DNA of 64,000 nucleotides, from contig NZ_CP072842.1 in assembly GCF_017948305.1 (NCBI RefSeq), positions 350,001 through 414,000 on the forward strand, in the 5' to 3' direction. This document shows positions 53,096-61,636 of this stretch, in pieces. The notes below the pieces were generated by a model, which did not search any database, was not told where the DNA came from, and worked only from the letters and a program-made list of their open reading frames with translations. Position numbers and translations under genes: made by a program. The stretch's first letter is position 1. Each line of letters begins with the position of its first letter. This DNA is from Faecalibacter bovis. GTDB lineage: Bacteria > Bacteroidota > Bacteroidia > Flavobacteriales > Weeksellaceae.

Positions 53096-53458
53096 CTATC
53101 TAATTTTATGAACTATTTTTAGTTTTCCTGAAGTTGCTTTATAAGGTTCGAAACTAAATCTTGAGGTTCCTGTATGAAACTCATTTTTAAACTTTATGCT
53201 TATTTGGCCGGATAACTTTTCTACTTTACAAGTTTCACAAGGTTTTACTAATATCGTATCATTCACTTCACCTTTTAAACGAACAATTTGAAATGAATAT
53301 TCTTTATTCTTCTTTGCAGGAATAGAGTTAGTAACGATAGCATCAAAATCGTTGATAAAAAACACATCACGACCTTGATTACTTCCTACAACAATTGCAA
53401 TTCCTAATCCAATTAATAATACTATTATTGTAGCTGTTAAACCTTTTTTGAAATCCAT
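53096..53458 (-). CDS. Small membrane-anchored hypothetical protein
   Basis: The 120-residue protein has one N-terminal membrane segment (about 8-25, TATIIVLLIGLGIAIVVG) and a soluble domain with a CETC pair near residue 78-81 (LVKPCETCKVEKLSGQ). The CxxC-like CETC motif and the beta-rich remainder suggest an extracytoplasmic domain, possibly redox or metal related, but the family is not recognised. It lies between gcvT and the divergent NlpC/P60-like gene. Confidence 0.55.
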   Translation of the reverse strand: MDFKKGLTATIIVLLIGLGIAIVVGSNQGRDVFFINDFDAIVTNSIPAKKNKEYSFQIVRLKGEVNDTILVKPCETCKVEKLSGQISIKFKNEFHTGTSRFSFEPYKATSGKLKIVHKIR

Positions 53459-53503
53459 AAACTATACCTTTGTAATAGAGTTTAAAAATACAAATAATTA
53501 CGT

Positions 53504-54214
53504 ATGAAAAAAATAAATAATCTTTTTCCTATCCTAATATTGTCTTTATTGTTTTTCAGTATAAATAGTTGTAATAAAAATATATCATTAAGAAAGGCAG
53601 ATACTCATGATACAATTGGTAATTCCCTTCTTTCTATTCATGATTTAGATAATGGAGATTTAATTTTAGTAAGTGCACAAACTAAAGATTTATCTGGTGC
53701 AATTAATCGAGTAACTCAAGTTTCTGAAAAACGCAATTATGATCATGTAGGTTTAATTGAAAAAACAAAAGATTCTATTTTCGTGTTGCATGCCTCACCT
53801 TCAGGTGGTTCCCAACGAGAAGAAATCAATCATTTTTATCAAACCCAAACAAAAAAGAATAACAATATTGTAATTTATCGGTTAAAACCCGAATTTCAAC
53901 ATACTATTCCTGATGCCATTTTAACTGCAAAATCATTAGTAGGAAAAGCTTATAATTGGAATTATATTTTAAATGATGATACGTTTTATTGTTCAGATTT
54001 TATCGAAAGAGCTTTTAGAAAAGATTATGTTTTTAAATTAATTCCCATGAATTTTAAAAATCCAGAAACTGGAAAATTTGACGATTATTGGATTGATTTT
54101 TATGCTAAAAAGAATCTAAAAATCCCACAAGATGAACCTGGTACTAATCCAAATCAAATAGCCGAATCTGAAAAACTTGAAGAAATAGGTCCTTTATTGA
54201 TTTACCCGAAATAG
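53504..54214 (+). CDS. NlpC/P60-like cysteine hydrolase lipoprotein (YiiX/YebB-like)
   Basis: The 236-residue protein has a lipoprotein signal with INSC near residues 20-23. The catalytic domain is in the permuted NlpC/P60 order: the His lies in KRNYDHVGLIEK near 84-95 and the Cys in DTFYCSDFIERAF near 158-170, after LVGKAYNWNY. YiiX-type enzymes act on peptide or lipid amide/ester bonds in the envelope; the substrate here is unknown. A TACCTTTG box (53465-53472) lies 31 bp before the ATG. It is separated from the small membrane-protein gene by 18 bp. Confidence 0.82.
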   Translation: MKKINNLFPILILSLLFFSINSCNKNISLRKADTHDTIGNSLLSIHDLDNGDLILVSAQTKDLSGAINRVTQVSEKRNYDHVGLIEKTKDSIFVLHASPSGGSQREEINHFYQTQTKKNNNIVIYRLKPEFQHTIPDAILTAKSLVGKAYNWNYILNDDTFYCSDFIERAFRKDYVFKLIPMNFKNPETGKFDDYWIDFYAKKNLKIPQDEPGTNPNQIAESEKLEEIGPLLIYPK

Positions 54215-54228
54215 AAAACGTATCTTTG
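54197..54228 (+). promoter_or_regulatory. Promoter of the small membrane protein at 54233
   Basis: TTG (54197-54199), 21-bp spacer, TATCTTTG (54221-54228), only 4 bp before the ATG. The -33 element is inside the end of the upstream gene. Confidence 0.55.
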
Positions 54229-54232
54229 AACT

Positions 54233-54418
54233 ATGAAACAAAATTTATTTTTAACTGGAGTTTTCTTCATCGTATTATTCGGGATGAAATATCTTTTTGA
54301 TAAAAGTGACATGACGTCAATGTTGATTTATTCAGTCATCGGAGCTGCTGTATTTTTCGTTTACAGAACTTTCATCAGAACATGGTTTATCAATAGAAAT
54401 AAAAAAGACCAAGATTAA
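54233..54418 (+). CDS. Two-segment small membrane protein
   Basis: The 61-residue protein has two hydrophobic segments (about 5-20 and 31-48) and a basic, charged end (NRNKKDQD). No family is recognised. Its 3' end overlaps the convergent peroxiredoxin gene by 4 bp, and both stops lie inside the shared terminator stem. The promoter box ends 4 bp before the ATG, so the mRNA is probably leaderless. Confidence 0.62.
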   Translation: MKQNLFLTGVFFIVLFGMKYLFDKSDMTSMLIYSVIGAAVFFVYRTFIRTWFINRNKKDQD

Positions 54419-54435
54419 TTTTCTTGGTCTTTTTT
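54401..54435. terminator. Bidirectional terminator inside two coding ends
   Basis: AAAAAAGACCAAGA / TCTTGGTCTTTTTT stem. It covers the last codons and stop codons of the plus-strand gene ending at 54418 and of the minus-strand gene ending at 54415. Confidence 0.92.
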
Positions 54436-54867
54436 TATAGCTTCTAAGGCATCTTCTATATGTAAATCTGCTCTGTTAGATGCGATATGTTTAATTAATT
54501 TTCCTTCTTTATTAAATACAAACGTTTCTCTTGGTGTTATTAAACCAAATGTCTTTTTAATACCTAATCGTTTTGTTAAAATCCCTTTTTTATCAGAAAG
54601 TAACGGATAATTTAAATCGTGCTTCTTCGAAAATTTTTCATGTGAAGAAGTCGATTGACCATTGATACCAACAATGATAGCATCTAATTGGTCAAATTCT
54701 TTTTTAATATCTCTAAAACTGCATGCTTCCTTGGTACAACCTGGCGTAAAATCCATTGGATAAAAAAACAATACAAAATATTTTTTATATAGATATTCGT
54801 CTGAATTGAACCAATTTCCTTTGCTATCCTCCAAAGAAAACGATGGGATGTGATCTCCTATTTGCAT
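54415..54867 (-). CDS. Peroxiredoxin, BCP/AhpC-TSA type
   Basis: The 150-residue thiol peroxidase has FYPMDFTPGCTKEACSFRD with Cys44 (peroxidatic) and Cys49 (resolving) spaced as in E. coli BCP (C45/C50), and LLSDKKGILTKRLG near 93-106. It reduces hydrogen peroxide and organic peroxides at the expense of thioredoxin. It is the last gene of a minus-strand group with queD (1 bp apart) and idi. Confidence 0.93.
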   Translation of the reverse strand: MQIGDHIPSFSLEDSKGNWFNSDEYLYKKYFVLFFYPMDFTPGCTKEACSFRDIKKEFDQLDAIIVGINGQSTSSHEKFSKKHDLNYPLLSDKKGILTKRLGIKKTFGLITPRETFVFNKEGKLIKHIASNRADLHIEDALEAIKKDQEN

Positions 54868-54868
54868 A

Positions 54869-55279
54869 TTATTCTCCTTCGTATTCTACGTAATTTCTAG
54901 GTGTTTCGTAAAGAGTTACTTTTAAATCTAGTTTATCATCCAATTTAGCACGAATTCTATTCCATATTAAAACAACAATATTTTCTGCTGTTGGATTTAT
55001 AGTTTTAAAATACTCAATATCTAAATTCAAATTTTTATGATCTAAATATTCTTCAACTTCATCCTCAATAATTTTTCTTAACACATCAAGATTCATTACA
55101 AAACCACTTTCAGGATCAATATCTCCTTTTACACTAACAATTAATTCGTAATTATGTCCGTGATAATTCGGATTTGAACATTTTCCGAAAACTTCTCTAT
55201 TTTTTTCTTCAGTCCAATTAGGGTTATTCAGACGATGTGCAGCGTTAAAATGTGCTTTACGATTAATTGTTACTTTCAT
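54869..55279 (-). CDS. queD: 6-carboxytetrahydropterin synthase (PTPS/QueD family)
   Basis: The 136-residue protein has FNAAHRL near 11-17 (first zinc His), KCSNPNYHGHNYEL near 33-46 with the catalytic Cys and the other zinc His residues, and LDHKNLN near 79. Full length for QueD. It converts dihydroneopterin triphosphate toward queuosine or, for true PTPS, toward biopterin. No other queuosine gene is in the window, so the pathway is inferred. The spacing to the neighbours (12 bp to idi, 1 bp to the peroxiredoxin) indicates one operon. Confidence 0.9.
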   Translation of the reverse strand: MKVTINRKAHFNAAHRLNNPNWTEEKNREVFGKCSNPNYHGHNYELIVSVKGDIDPESGFVMNLDVLRKIIEDEVEEYLDHKNLNLDIEYFKTINPTAENIVVLIWNRIRAKLDDKLDLKVTLYETPRNYVEYEGE

Positions 55280-55291
55280 TTGTAAATAAAT

Positions 55292-55807
55292 TTATGCTTC
55301 GATATGAGAAATATATTGGTCAAAAATAATCTTGAACCAAGCGGTATAGTTTTGAGAATTCTTTTGTATATCTTTTTTTAAATCATCCATTTCTACCCAA
55401 CGATACGCCATTACTTCACTTGGATTTAATTCTGGCTCTCCGTCGTAAGTACCAATAAATACATGATCTAATTCGTGCTCTGTTAAACCATTATCTAAAC
55501 TTGCCTTATAAATAAAATGAAATTTGTACGATAAATCGCAATCAAATCCCATTTCTTCCATCAATCTACGATGTGCTGCATTTTTGTAAGACTCGTTCTC
55601 ACGTGGATGGCTGCAACATGTATTGGTCCATAAAGTTGGCGAATGATATTTGGTTGCGGCGCGCTGTTGTAACATTAATTCACCTTTAGAATTAAATATA
55701 AAAACCGAAAAAGCACGATGCAACAAACCAGCAACATGCGCTTGTTGTTTTTCCATCAAACCTAATTCATTATCCTCTCGGTCTACCAATACTACATATT
55801 CTTCCAT
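55292..55807 (-). CDS. idi: Isopentenyl-diphosphate delta-isomerase, type 1
   Basis: The 171-residue Nudix-fold enzyme has LLHRAFSVFIFNSKGELMLQQRA near 29-51, the catalytic Cys in WTNTCCSHPRENE near 61-73, the RLMEEMGFD segment near 83-91, and DNGLTEHELDHVFIG near 107-121. It interconverts IPP and DMAPP for isoprenoid (menaquinone, undecaprenyl phosphate) synthesis. It is upstream of queD by 12 bp. Confidence 0.95.
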   Translation of the reverse strand: MEEYVVLVDREDNELGLMEKQQAHVAGLLHRAFSVFIFNSKGELMLQQRAATKYHSPTLWTNTCCSHPRENESYKNAAHRRLMEEMGFDCDLSYKFHFIYKASLDNGLTEHELDHVFIGTYDGEPELNPSEVMAYRWVEMDDLKKDIQKNSQNYTAWFKIIFDQYISHIEA

Positions 55808-55834
55808 AAGACAAAAATACTTTATTAAAGATGA

Positions 55835-56548
55835 TTAAAAAACAAGTTCGATTTGTTTGTGCAAAAATTCTAGTCTTTCGTTGTCGATTTCTACAATTAA
55901 TGTACCTCTATTTGTAGCTTCTCTTATAATCCCTTTAACTTCTACTCCATTTTTAATAAAAGTTGAAATTACGTCTTTTCTAAATAATTTATTATTGTAA
56001 TAAGAACTTATTTCGTCAAAATTTTTGTCTTCAATCAAGTAATATTCATTTTTAAAAGTCAAAACAATATGTTCCAAAATAGTCATAATGTCATACACTT
56101 TGTCAGTTTCATTCGCCAAAGACGTTGCTTTAGGCAAATGATTAAAATCAGTTTGATTCAAATTCACACCAATTCCGATCACCGAATTCATCCCATCTTT
56201 AGACTTTGAGTTCTCCACCAAAACGCCACATATTTTTTTTCCATTAAGAATTATATCATTAGGCCATTTTATTTCAAACCCTTTACTGAATTGGCTTAGC
56301 GATTTGTAGATAGAATTAGCAATCCATTGATTTAGATAGATCAATTCCATGTATTCTAAATCACTTTTTATCAATAAACTAAAGGTTAAATTTTTATTTT
56401 CTTCCTCTATCCATTTATTTCCTGCATAACCTCTACCTTCCGTTTGATTGTAGGTGTGTATGACAGTCCAAGAGTTGGCATCTTTTTTGGATAAATCAGA
56501 TAAATAATCATTCGTATTGGGAAGTGTATCGAACGTGATAATTTTCAT
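55835..56548 (-). CDS. birA: Biotin--[acetyl-CoA-carboxylase] ligase
   Basis: The 237-residue protein is the catalytic domain only, with no DNA-binding domain, so it is an enzyme and not a repressor. EGRGYAGNKWIEEENKNLTFSLLI near 37-60 holds the biotin loop (GRGY in place of GRGR), and FEIKWPNDIILNGKKICGVLVE near 96-117 holds the Lys that binds biotinyl-AMP. It diverges from rsfS, an arrangement common in this group. Confidence 0.93.
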   Translation of the reverse strand: MKIITFDTLPNTNDYLSDLSKKDANSWTVIHTYNQTEGRGYAGNKWIEEENKNLTFSLLIKSDLEYMELIYLNQWIANSIYKSLSQFSKGFEIKWPNDIILNGKKICGVLVENSKSKDGMNSVIGIGVNLNQTDFNHLPKATSLANETDKVYDIMTILEHIVLTFKNEYYLIEDKNFDEISSYYNNKLFRKDVISTFIKNGVEVKGIIREATNRGTLIVEIDNERLEFLHKQIELVF

Positions 56549-56616
56549 TTTACTCGACTTGATTAAATAAGTGGTTAAAGTTATTTTAAAATCTTTAATA
56601 TATCCCTAAGATTAAT

Positions 56617-56624
56617 TAAATTTG
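56617..56624 (+). promoter_or_regulatory. Possible -7 box of the rsfS-ftsH unit
   Basis: TAAATTTG ends 19 bp before the rsfS ATG; there is no clear TTG at -33. Confidence 0.45.
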
Positions 56625-56643
56625 CCGTTTACATAAATATAAG

Positions 56644-57012
56644 ATGATAGATACACAATATACAAAAGACTTATTGGATAGCATTGTTGATGGAATTACA
56701 AATGTTAAGGGAGAAGAAATTACAATTTTAGATTTAAGAGAAATCGAAAATGCATTTACTCAATATTTCGTAATTTGTAATGGAAAGTCAAATACACAAG
56801 TTAGTGCAATTGCAGCTTCAATTGAAAGAACTGTAAAAACAGAAATGCACGAAAGACCTTACAGCATTGAAGGTACACAAAACAAGCACTGGATTTTAAT
56901 GGACTACACAAATGTAATTGTTCATATCTTCCAAGAAGAATACAGAGAATACTACGACATCGAAAGTTTATGGGGTGACGCAGTAGAGACTCGTATCGAA
57001 ATGAACTATTAA
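56644..57012 (+). CDS. rsfS: Ribosomal silencing factor RsfS
   Basis: RsfS binds uL14 and blocks subunit joining when nutrients are low. The 122-residue protein has the family features LDLREIENAFTQYFVICNGKSNTQVSAIA near 30-58, the HWILMDYTNVIVHIFQEEYREYYDIESLW segment near 80-110. Length is normal. It is 27 bp before ftsH, and I infer one operon. Confidence 0.95.
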   Translation: MIDTQYTKDLLDSIVDGITNVKGEEITILDLREIENAFTQYFVICNGKSNTQVSAIAASIERTVKTEMHERPYSIEGTQNKHWILMDYTNVIVHIFQEEYREYYDIESLWGDAVETRIEMNY

Positions 57013-57039
57013 TCAATTTAAAACGAAACCAAAAAGAAA

Positions 57040-59022
57040 TTGAAAAAAAATAATTTTAAACCTAAAGGTTTTAATCCAACATGGATGTATGCCATCATTG
57101 GATTACTACTAATTGGCTTCTTTTTCCTTGTCCCAAGTATTGGTGGACAAACAAAAAATTTAGACCGTGGTACGTTTAATTCTTACATACAAAAAGGATA
57201 CATTGATCAGGTTGACTTAGATTTAGAAAATAATAAAGTAGCAGTTTATTTAACAGACGCTGCTTTAAATACTGAAGAATTTAAGCAATTTAAAAATCAA
57301 GAACCATCTTTTCCTTCTTTAGGAACAAGTGTTAGTCCTAATTTCTCTTTTACAGTTGCCGATGCTGGTAACTTTGAAAAAGAATTTAACGAAATTGTTG
57401 CTAAAAGCCCTAACAAAAACGTAAAGTTAATTACCAAAACTCCTGATGCTTTCAGTAAAATGTTTATTCAAATCTTAATTTGGATTGCATTTATTGGATT
57501 AGTTTACTTCTTCTTATTCCGTAAGATGGGTGGATCTGCTGGCGGAGGACAAGGTGGAATTTTCAACGTTGGTAAATCAAAAGCTAAATTATTTGAAGGT
57601 GATGATCACATCAAAACAACTTTTAAAGATGTTGCTGGATTAGAAGGTGCTAAAGAAGAAATTGAAGAAATTGTTGAATTCTTACGTAACCCAGATAAAT
57701 TCACAAAATTAGGTGGTAAAATACCTAAAGGTGCTTTATTAGTAGGACCTCCAGGTACAGGTAAAACATTATTAGCAAAAGCAGTAGCTGGTGAAGCAAA
57801 AGTTCCTTTCTTTTCTTTATCTGGTTCAGATTTCGTTGAAATGTTTGTAGGTGTAGGTGCTTCTCGTGTTCGTGATTTATTCAAAAACGCAAAAGAAAAA
57901 TCTCCTTCAATTATCTTTATTGATGAGATTGACGCAATTGGACGAGCTCGTGGAAAATCAAATTTTTCAGGATCTAATGATGAGCGTGAAAATACATTAA
58001 ATCAATTATTGACAGAAATGGATGGTTTCGGTACAGAAGCAAATGTTATTGTACTTGCCGCAACTAACCGTGCAGATATTTTAGATAAAGCATTAACACG
58101 TCCTGGTCGTTTTGACCGTACCGTTCACGTTGATTTACCAGAATTAAATGAGCGTAAAGAAATTTTTAAAGTTCACTTACGTCCTTTAAAATTAGGTGAA
58201 GATGTTGATGTTGATTTCTTAGCTAAACAAACTCCAGGTTTCTCTGGTGCTGATATTTTTAATGTTTGTAACGAATCAGCTTTAGTTGCTGCTCGTAAGA
58301 ACAAAGAAGTGGTTGAAAAACAAGATTTCTTAGATGCTGTTGACCGTATTATTGGTGGACTTGAAAAGAAAAGTAAAGTAATTAAACCACAAGAAAAGAA
58401 ACGTATCGCTTACCACGAAGCTGGTCATGCAGCTATCGGATGGTTAACAGAACATGCTGCTCCGTTAGTTAAAGTTACAATTGTACCACGTGGTCGTTCG
58501 TTAGGTGCAGCTTGGTATTTACCTGAAGAAAGACAAATTACAACCACTGAACAAATGTTAGACGAAATGTGTACAACAATGGGTGGTCGTGCTGCTGAGG
58601 AAGTTGTTTTCGGTAATATTTCGACAGGAGCTTTAAGTGACTTAGAAAAGGTAACAAAGCAAGCCAATGCAATGATTACAATTTACGGATTGAATAAAGA
58701 AATTGGTAATGTTTCTTATTACGATTCTTCAGGTCAAAATGAATATGGTTTCTCTAAACCTTATTCAGAAGTAACTGCTCAAGTTATTGATCGAGAAATC
58801 AAAGCTATGATTGAAGAACAATACGAAAGAGCGAAAGATATTTTAAGAGCAAATCGTGATAAAGTTGATTTATTAGCTCAGAAATTAATCGACAAAGAAG
58901 TTATCTTTAAAGAAGATTTAGAAGAAATTTTCGGTCCAAGACCACACGAAGTTCAGACAACTGAGGAAATACTTCCAGAAGTTAAAGAACCAATTACAGA
59001 GACAGAAATTGTTAACGAATAA
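57040..59022 (+). CDS. ftsH: ATP-dependent zinc metalloprotease FtsH
   Basis: FtsH degrades membrane proteins and some regulators. The 660-residue protein starts with TTG (27 bp after rsfS; no nearer ATG is in frame). It has two N-terminal membrane segments (about 15-35 and 143-162), Walker A GPPGTGKT near 237, Walker [12 protein letters not shown], the SRH region, and the zinc motif HEAGH near 458 followed by the third ligand region (TGALSDLEK). The C-terminal tail is acidic. A strong terminator follows. Confidence 0.98.
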   Translation: MKKNNFKPKGFNPTWMYAIIGLLLIGFFFLVPSIGGQTKNLDRGTFNSYIQKGYIDQVDLDLENNKVAVYLTDAALNTEEFKQFKNQEPSFPSLGTSVSPNFSFTVADAGNFEKEFNEIVAKSPNKNVKLITKTPDAFSKMFIQILIWIAFIGLVYFFLFRKMGGSAGGGQGGIFNVGKSKAKLFEGDDHIKTTFKDVAGLEGAKEEIEEIVEFLRNPDKFTKLGGKIPKGALLVGPPGTGKTLLAKAVAGEAKVPFFSLSGSDFVEMFVGVGASRVRDLFKNAKEKSPSIIFIDEIDAIGRARGKSNFSGSNDERENTLNQLLTEMDGFGTEANVIVLAATNRADILDKALTRPGRFDRTVHVDLPELNERKEIFKVHLRPLKLGEDVDVDFLAKQTPGFSGADIFNVCNESALVAARKNKEVVEKQDFLDAVDRIIGGLEKKSKVIKPQEKKRIAYHEAGHAAIGWLTEHAAPLVKVTIVPRGRSLGAAWYLPEERQITTTEQMLDEMCTTMGGRAAEEVVFGNISTGALSDLEKVTKQANAMITIYGLNKEIGNVSYYDSSGQNEYGFSKPYSEVTAQVIDREIKAMIEEQYERAKDILRANRDKVDLLAQKLIDKEVIFKEDLEEIFGPRPHEVQTTEEILPEVKEPITETEIVNE

Positions 59023-59031
59023 TATTTCAAT

Positions 59032-59060
59032 AAAAAACACATCCGATGGATGTGTTTTTT
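59032..59060 (+). terminator. ftsH terminator
   Basis: AAAAAACACATCC / GGATGTGTTTTTT around a GAT loop. Confidence 0.92.
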
Positions 59061-59138
59061 TATTTCCTGCTTTTTTAATCCATAAATTTCACTAACTTTA
59101 AACACTTAATTGAGTTTTGTATAAAAACATGATTACTC

Positions 59139-59747
59139 ATGTGGAAAGTCATTAAAAAATTATTAAATAAAAACGCTACAGATGATGCTGAAGAAAACAA
59201 CAAAAACGTTGATATCTTCAGGCAGGATAGTTCGATTCCTGAAGTTTCTTTAGACGAATTATTTGCTACAAATTTTAATGCAGGTGGTGGCCATTTCCTT
59301 TATTGTGGAAATGAAAATGAAGCACTACATAACCTTGATCAAATCATTAAATATGAAAATGCGTCAAAGGTTATTTGTGTAGATCCTAACTTACAAACTA
59401 AATTAGAAAAAATAGGTGTTCCAAATACTTTAAATCCGAATGAGTTACCTCAAGGATTTTCATTTTTAAATTGTGAATTCCTGTGTGCTTACGACGGAAG
59501 TATTATGATTTCTGCACATCAAACAGCCGGAAGAAAAGTTGAAGAATTTCCTTTAAACTTTATCATTTGGGCAAAACCAAAGCAATTCGCTCTTAACTTA
59601 AGTGATGCTTTACAAAAATTAAAATCTCTAAAAAAAGACAATCTACCATCAAACATTACTTGCATCAGAGGAAAGGATATGCACAGCTTTAGTTCAATCC
59701 CAAATGCTAAGAATATTTATCTTTTATTGGTAGACGATTTATCATGA
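59139..59747 (+). CDS. LUD-domain protein (LutC/YkgG-like)
   Basis: The 202-residue protein has GGGHFLYCGNENEALHNLDQI near 45-65 and FLCAYDGSIMISAHQTAGRKVEEFPLNFIIWA near 110-141, matching the LUD domain (a sugar-isomerase-like fold first described in lactate utilisation proteins). In LutABC systems LutC works with iron-sulfur subunits; none is present here. Its stop overlaps the start of cdsA by 4 bp, so it is the first gene of a phospholipid operon with cdsA and psd. Its role in that setting is unknown. Confidence 0.82.
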   Translation: MWKVIKKLLNKNATDDAEENNKNVDIFRQDSSIPEVSLDELFATNFNAGGGHFLYCGNENEALHNLDQIIKYENASKVICVDPNLQTKLEKIGVPNTLNPNELPQGFSFLNCEFLCAYDGSIMISAHQTAGRKVEEFPLNFIIWAKPKQFALNLSDALQKLKSLKKDNLPSNITCIRGKDMHSFSSIPNAKNIYLLLVDDLS

Positions 59748-60595
59748 AAAATTTTATCCCTAGAGCAATCTCCGGAATAATTTATGCTCTCATTATCTTT
59801 CTAGGTACTACAATTCACCCATACGGATTAATAGGATTAATGGTTTTATTCGCTGGATTTTCACTTTACGAATTCATTAAACTTACCGGTTTATCAGATA
59901 AATTATACCTTATAGGAAGCATTATTGCTTCGATATTTTTATTTACATTATTTGGTAAAGAATTTTTATCTGTTTTTGAAAATGGAGAAAATCACTACGA
60001 TTTCTTCTTAAACTCAAAAGCGTTTATCGGGCCAGTTTTATTTACAATTGCAGCTATCACAATCTTCTTCTCGACAAGAGAATTAAAAAATGACTTTGCT
60101 AAAGCTACATTAGCTGTAGTTTATATTATACTACCATTTATACTTGCGTTTACAATTCCTACATTCGGTTTTGACCTTGGTGAAAATAAAATGTACCCAG
60201 AATTGTTATTTGTATTTATTCTATTATGGGTAAGTGATTCTTTTGCTTACATAGCTGGAAACTTATTCGGAAAACACAAATTTGCTCCAAAAATTTCTAG
60301 TGCAAAAACATGGGAAGGATTTGCTGGTGGTTTCATTTTCACTATCTTAGGTGGTTATTTAATTGAAATATATTTCGATCAAAACATTAAAATAGATTGG
60401 ACTATCATAGGAGTTATCGTTGCATTCTTCGGCCCTATTGGTGACCTAGCTGAATCAAAATTGAAAAGATTTTTCGGTACTAAAGACAGTGGGAACTTAA
60501 TTCCAGGTCACGGAGGTTTTTTAGATAGGTTAGATAGTTTTATATTTGTAGTCCCGTTTATCTATTTATATTATTTATTAGTATACACTTTATGA
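59744..60595 (+). CDS. cdsA: Phosphatidate cytidylyltransferase
   Basis: CdsA makes CDP-diacylglycerol from phosphatidic acid and CTP. The 283-residue membrane protein has about eight hydrophobic segments and the signature SAKTWEGFAGGFIFT near 182-196, followed by GDLAESKLKRFFGTKDSGNLIPGHGGFLDRLDS near 230-262, the diagnostic CdsA motif with GHGG and DRxDS. It overlaps psd by 4 bp, and the LUD gene by 4 bp. Confidence 0.97.
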   Translation: MKNFIPRAISGIIYALIIFLGTTIHPYGLIGLMVLFAGFSLYEFIKLTGLSDKLYLIGSIIASIFLFTLFGKEFLSVFENGENHYDFFLNSKAFIGPVLFTIAAITIFFSTRELKNDFAKATLAVVYIILPFILAFTIPTFGFDLGENKMYPELLFVFILLWVSDSFAYIAGNLFGKHKFAPKISSAKTWEGFAGGFIFTILGGYLIEIYFDQNIKIDWTIIGVIVAFFGPIGDLAESKLKRFFGTKDSGNLIPGHGGFLDRLDSFIFVVPFIYLYYLLVYTL

Positions 60596-61242
60596 GACTT
60601 CACAGAGAAGGTACATCCATATTAATTGGATGCTTGGTATTATTTACAGTGATAACTGTTGCGTTGGGATATTTTATTTCACCGTATGGTATTTTATTAT
60701 CATTACCATTATGGATTTTATTTGGATTCGTAGTTTGGTTCTTTAGAAATCCTATTCGAGAAACAGAATCTTCAGAGAAATGTATCATTGCTCCAGTAGA
60801 TGGAAAAGTTGTCGTTTTAGAAGAAGTGTATGAACCTGAAATTTTAAAGGAGAAATGTATTCAATTATCAATTTTCATGACCCCTTTAAATGTTCACGTA
60901 ACTCGTTATCCAGTGAATGGAAAAGTAACATTTTCTAAATATCATCCTGGTAAATTTTTAGTTGCATTTCACCCAAAATCATCAGAATTAAACGAAAGAA
61001 CAACAGTAGTTGTTGAAACTGAAAACAAAACAAAAGTTGTATTCCGCCAAATTGCCGGTGCAGTTGCTCGTCGAATCGTAAATTACGCTAATGTAAACGA
61101 CCAAGCTGTAGCTGGACAAGAATATGGATTTATTAAATTTGGTTCACGTGTCGATATTTATTTACCATTAGATACAAAAATCGATGTGAAAATAGGTGAT
61201 ATTACAAAAGGTGGTATTCAGAAGATAGGCGAACTAAAATAA
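60592..61242 (+). CDS. psd: Phosphatidylserine decarboxylase proenzyme
   Basis: Psd makes phosphatidylethanolamine. The 216-residue protein is the short bacterial type. It has an N-terminal membrane region (about 10-48), FMTPLNVHVTRYPVNG near 98-113, and the cleavage site FIKFGSRVDIYLP near 180-192, where cleavage between Gly and Ser forms the pyruvoyl group. No phosphatidylserine synthase (pssA) lies next to it in the window. Confidence 0.96.
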   Translation: MRLHREGTSILIGCLVLFTVITVALGYFISPYGILLSLPLWILFGFVVWFFRNPIRETESSEKCIIAPVDGKVVVLEEVYEPEILKEKCIQLSIFMTPLNVHVTRYPVNGKVTFSKYHPGKFLVAFHPKSSELNERTTVVVETENKTKVVFRQIAGAVARRIVNYANVNDQAVAGQEYGFIKFGSRVDIYLPLDTKIDVKIGDITKGGIQKIGELK

Positions 61243-61268
61243 AATTTCTTTAAAACGAACATTTTAGT

Positions 61269-61276
61269 TAATTTTG
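61269..61276 (+). promoter_or_regulatory. Possible -7 box of the repeat lipoprotein gene
   Basis: TAATTTTG lies 51 bp before the ATG at 61328; the -33 region has no good TTG. Confidence 0.35.
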
Positions 61277-61327
61277 TATATCATTTAGAAATAAATATAT
61301 CTTACATATAAATTTTAAGTTGTAGAC

Positions 61328-61597
61328 ATGAATAAATTAGGATTATTAGCAGCAGTTGCTATGTTAGCAGTTTCTTGTTCTTCTAAACCAGGAGGTAACA
61401 AAGGTGTTTTACCAGTAGAACACGAAGCATATACTGCTGATGATGTACACCACCGTACGGAAGCTATCGCAGGTGGACACCACGGTGAAGATCACAAAGA
61501 AGTAAAAGAAGAAGTAAAAGAAGAAGTAAAAGAAGAAGTAAAAGCTGATTCTGCTGCAGTTGTAGTAGAAGAAGTGAAAACAGACTCTGTAAAATAA
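61328..61597 (+). CDS. Small lipoprotein with EEVK repeats
   Basis: The 89-residue protein has a lipoprotein signal, lipobox VSCS with Cys near residue 17. The mature part has a His-rich patch (DDVHHRTEAIAGGHHGEDH, about 39-57) and then a tandem EVKEEVKEEVKEEVK segment, followed by a second EVK run. The repeats are exact 12-bp units in DNA. The function is unknown; the His cluster could bind metal. It is a single-gene unit that ends in a strong bidirectional terminator. Confidence 0.75.
   Translation: MNKLGLLAAVAMLAVSCSSKPGGNKGVLPVEHEAYTADDVHHRTEAIAGGHHGEDHKEVKEEVKEEVKEEVKADSAAVVVEEVKTDSVK
61496..61543 (+). repeat. Four tandem 12-bp units coding for EEVK/KEVK
   Basis: AAAGAAGTAAAA followed by three GAAGAAGTAAAA units in frame with the small lipoprotein gene. 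Such near-perfect repeats can change number by slippage without breaking the frame. Confidence 0.9.
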
Positions 61598-61601
61598 TTA
61601 T

Positions 61602-61636
61602 AAAAAAAGCTGGATTTTAAAATCCAGCTTTTTTTT
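61602..61636. terminator. Bidirectional terminator
   Basis: AAAAAAAGCTGGATTTT and its reverse complement, nearly a perfect palindrome, with A and T runs at the ends, overlapping the stop of the minus-strand gene ending at 61635. Confidence 0.93.
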
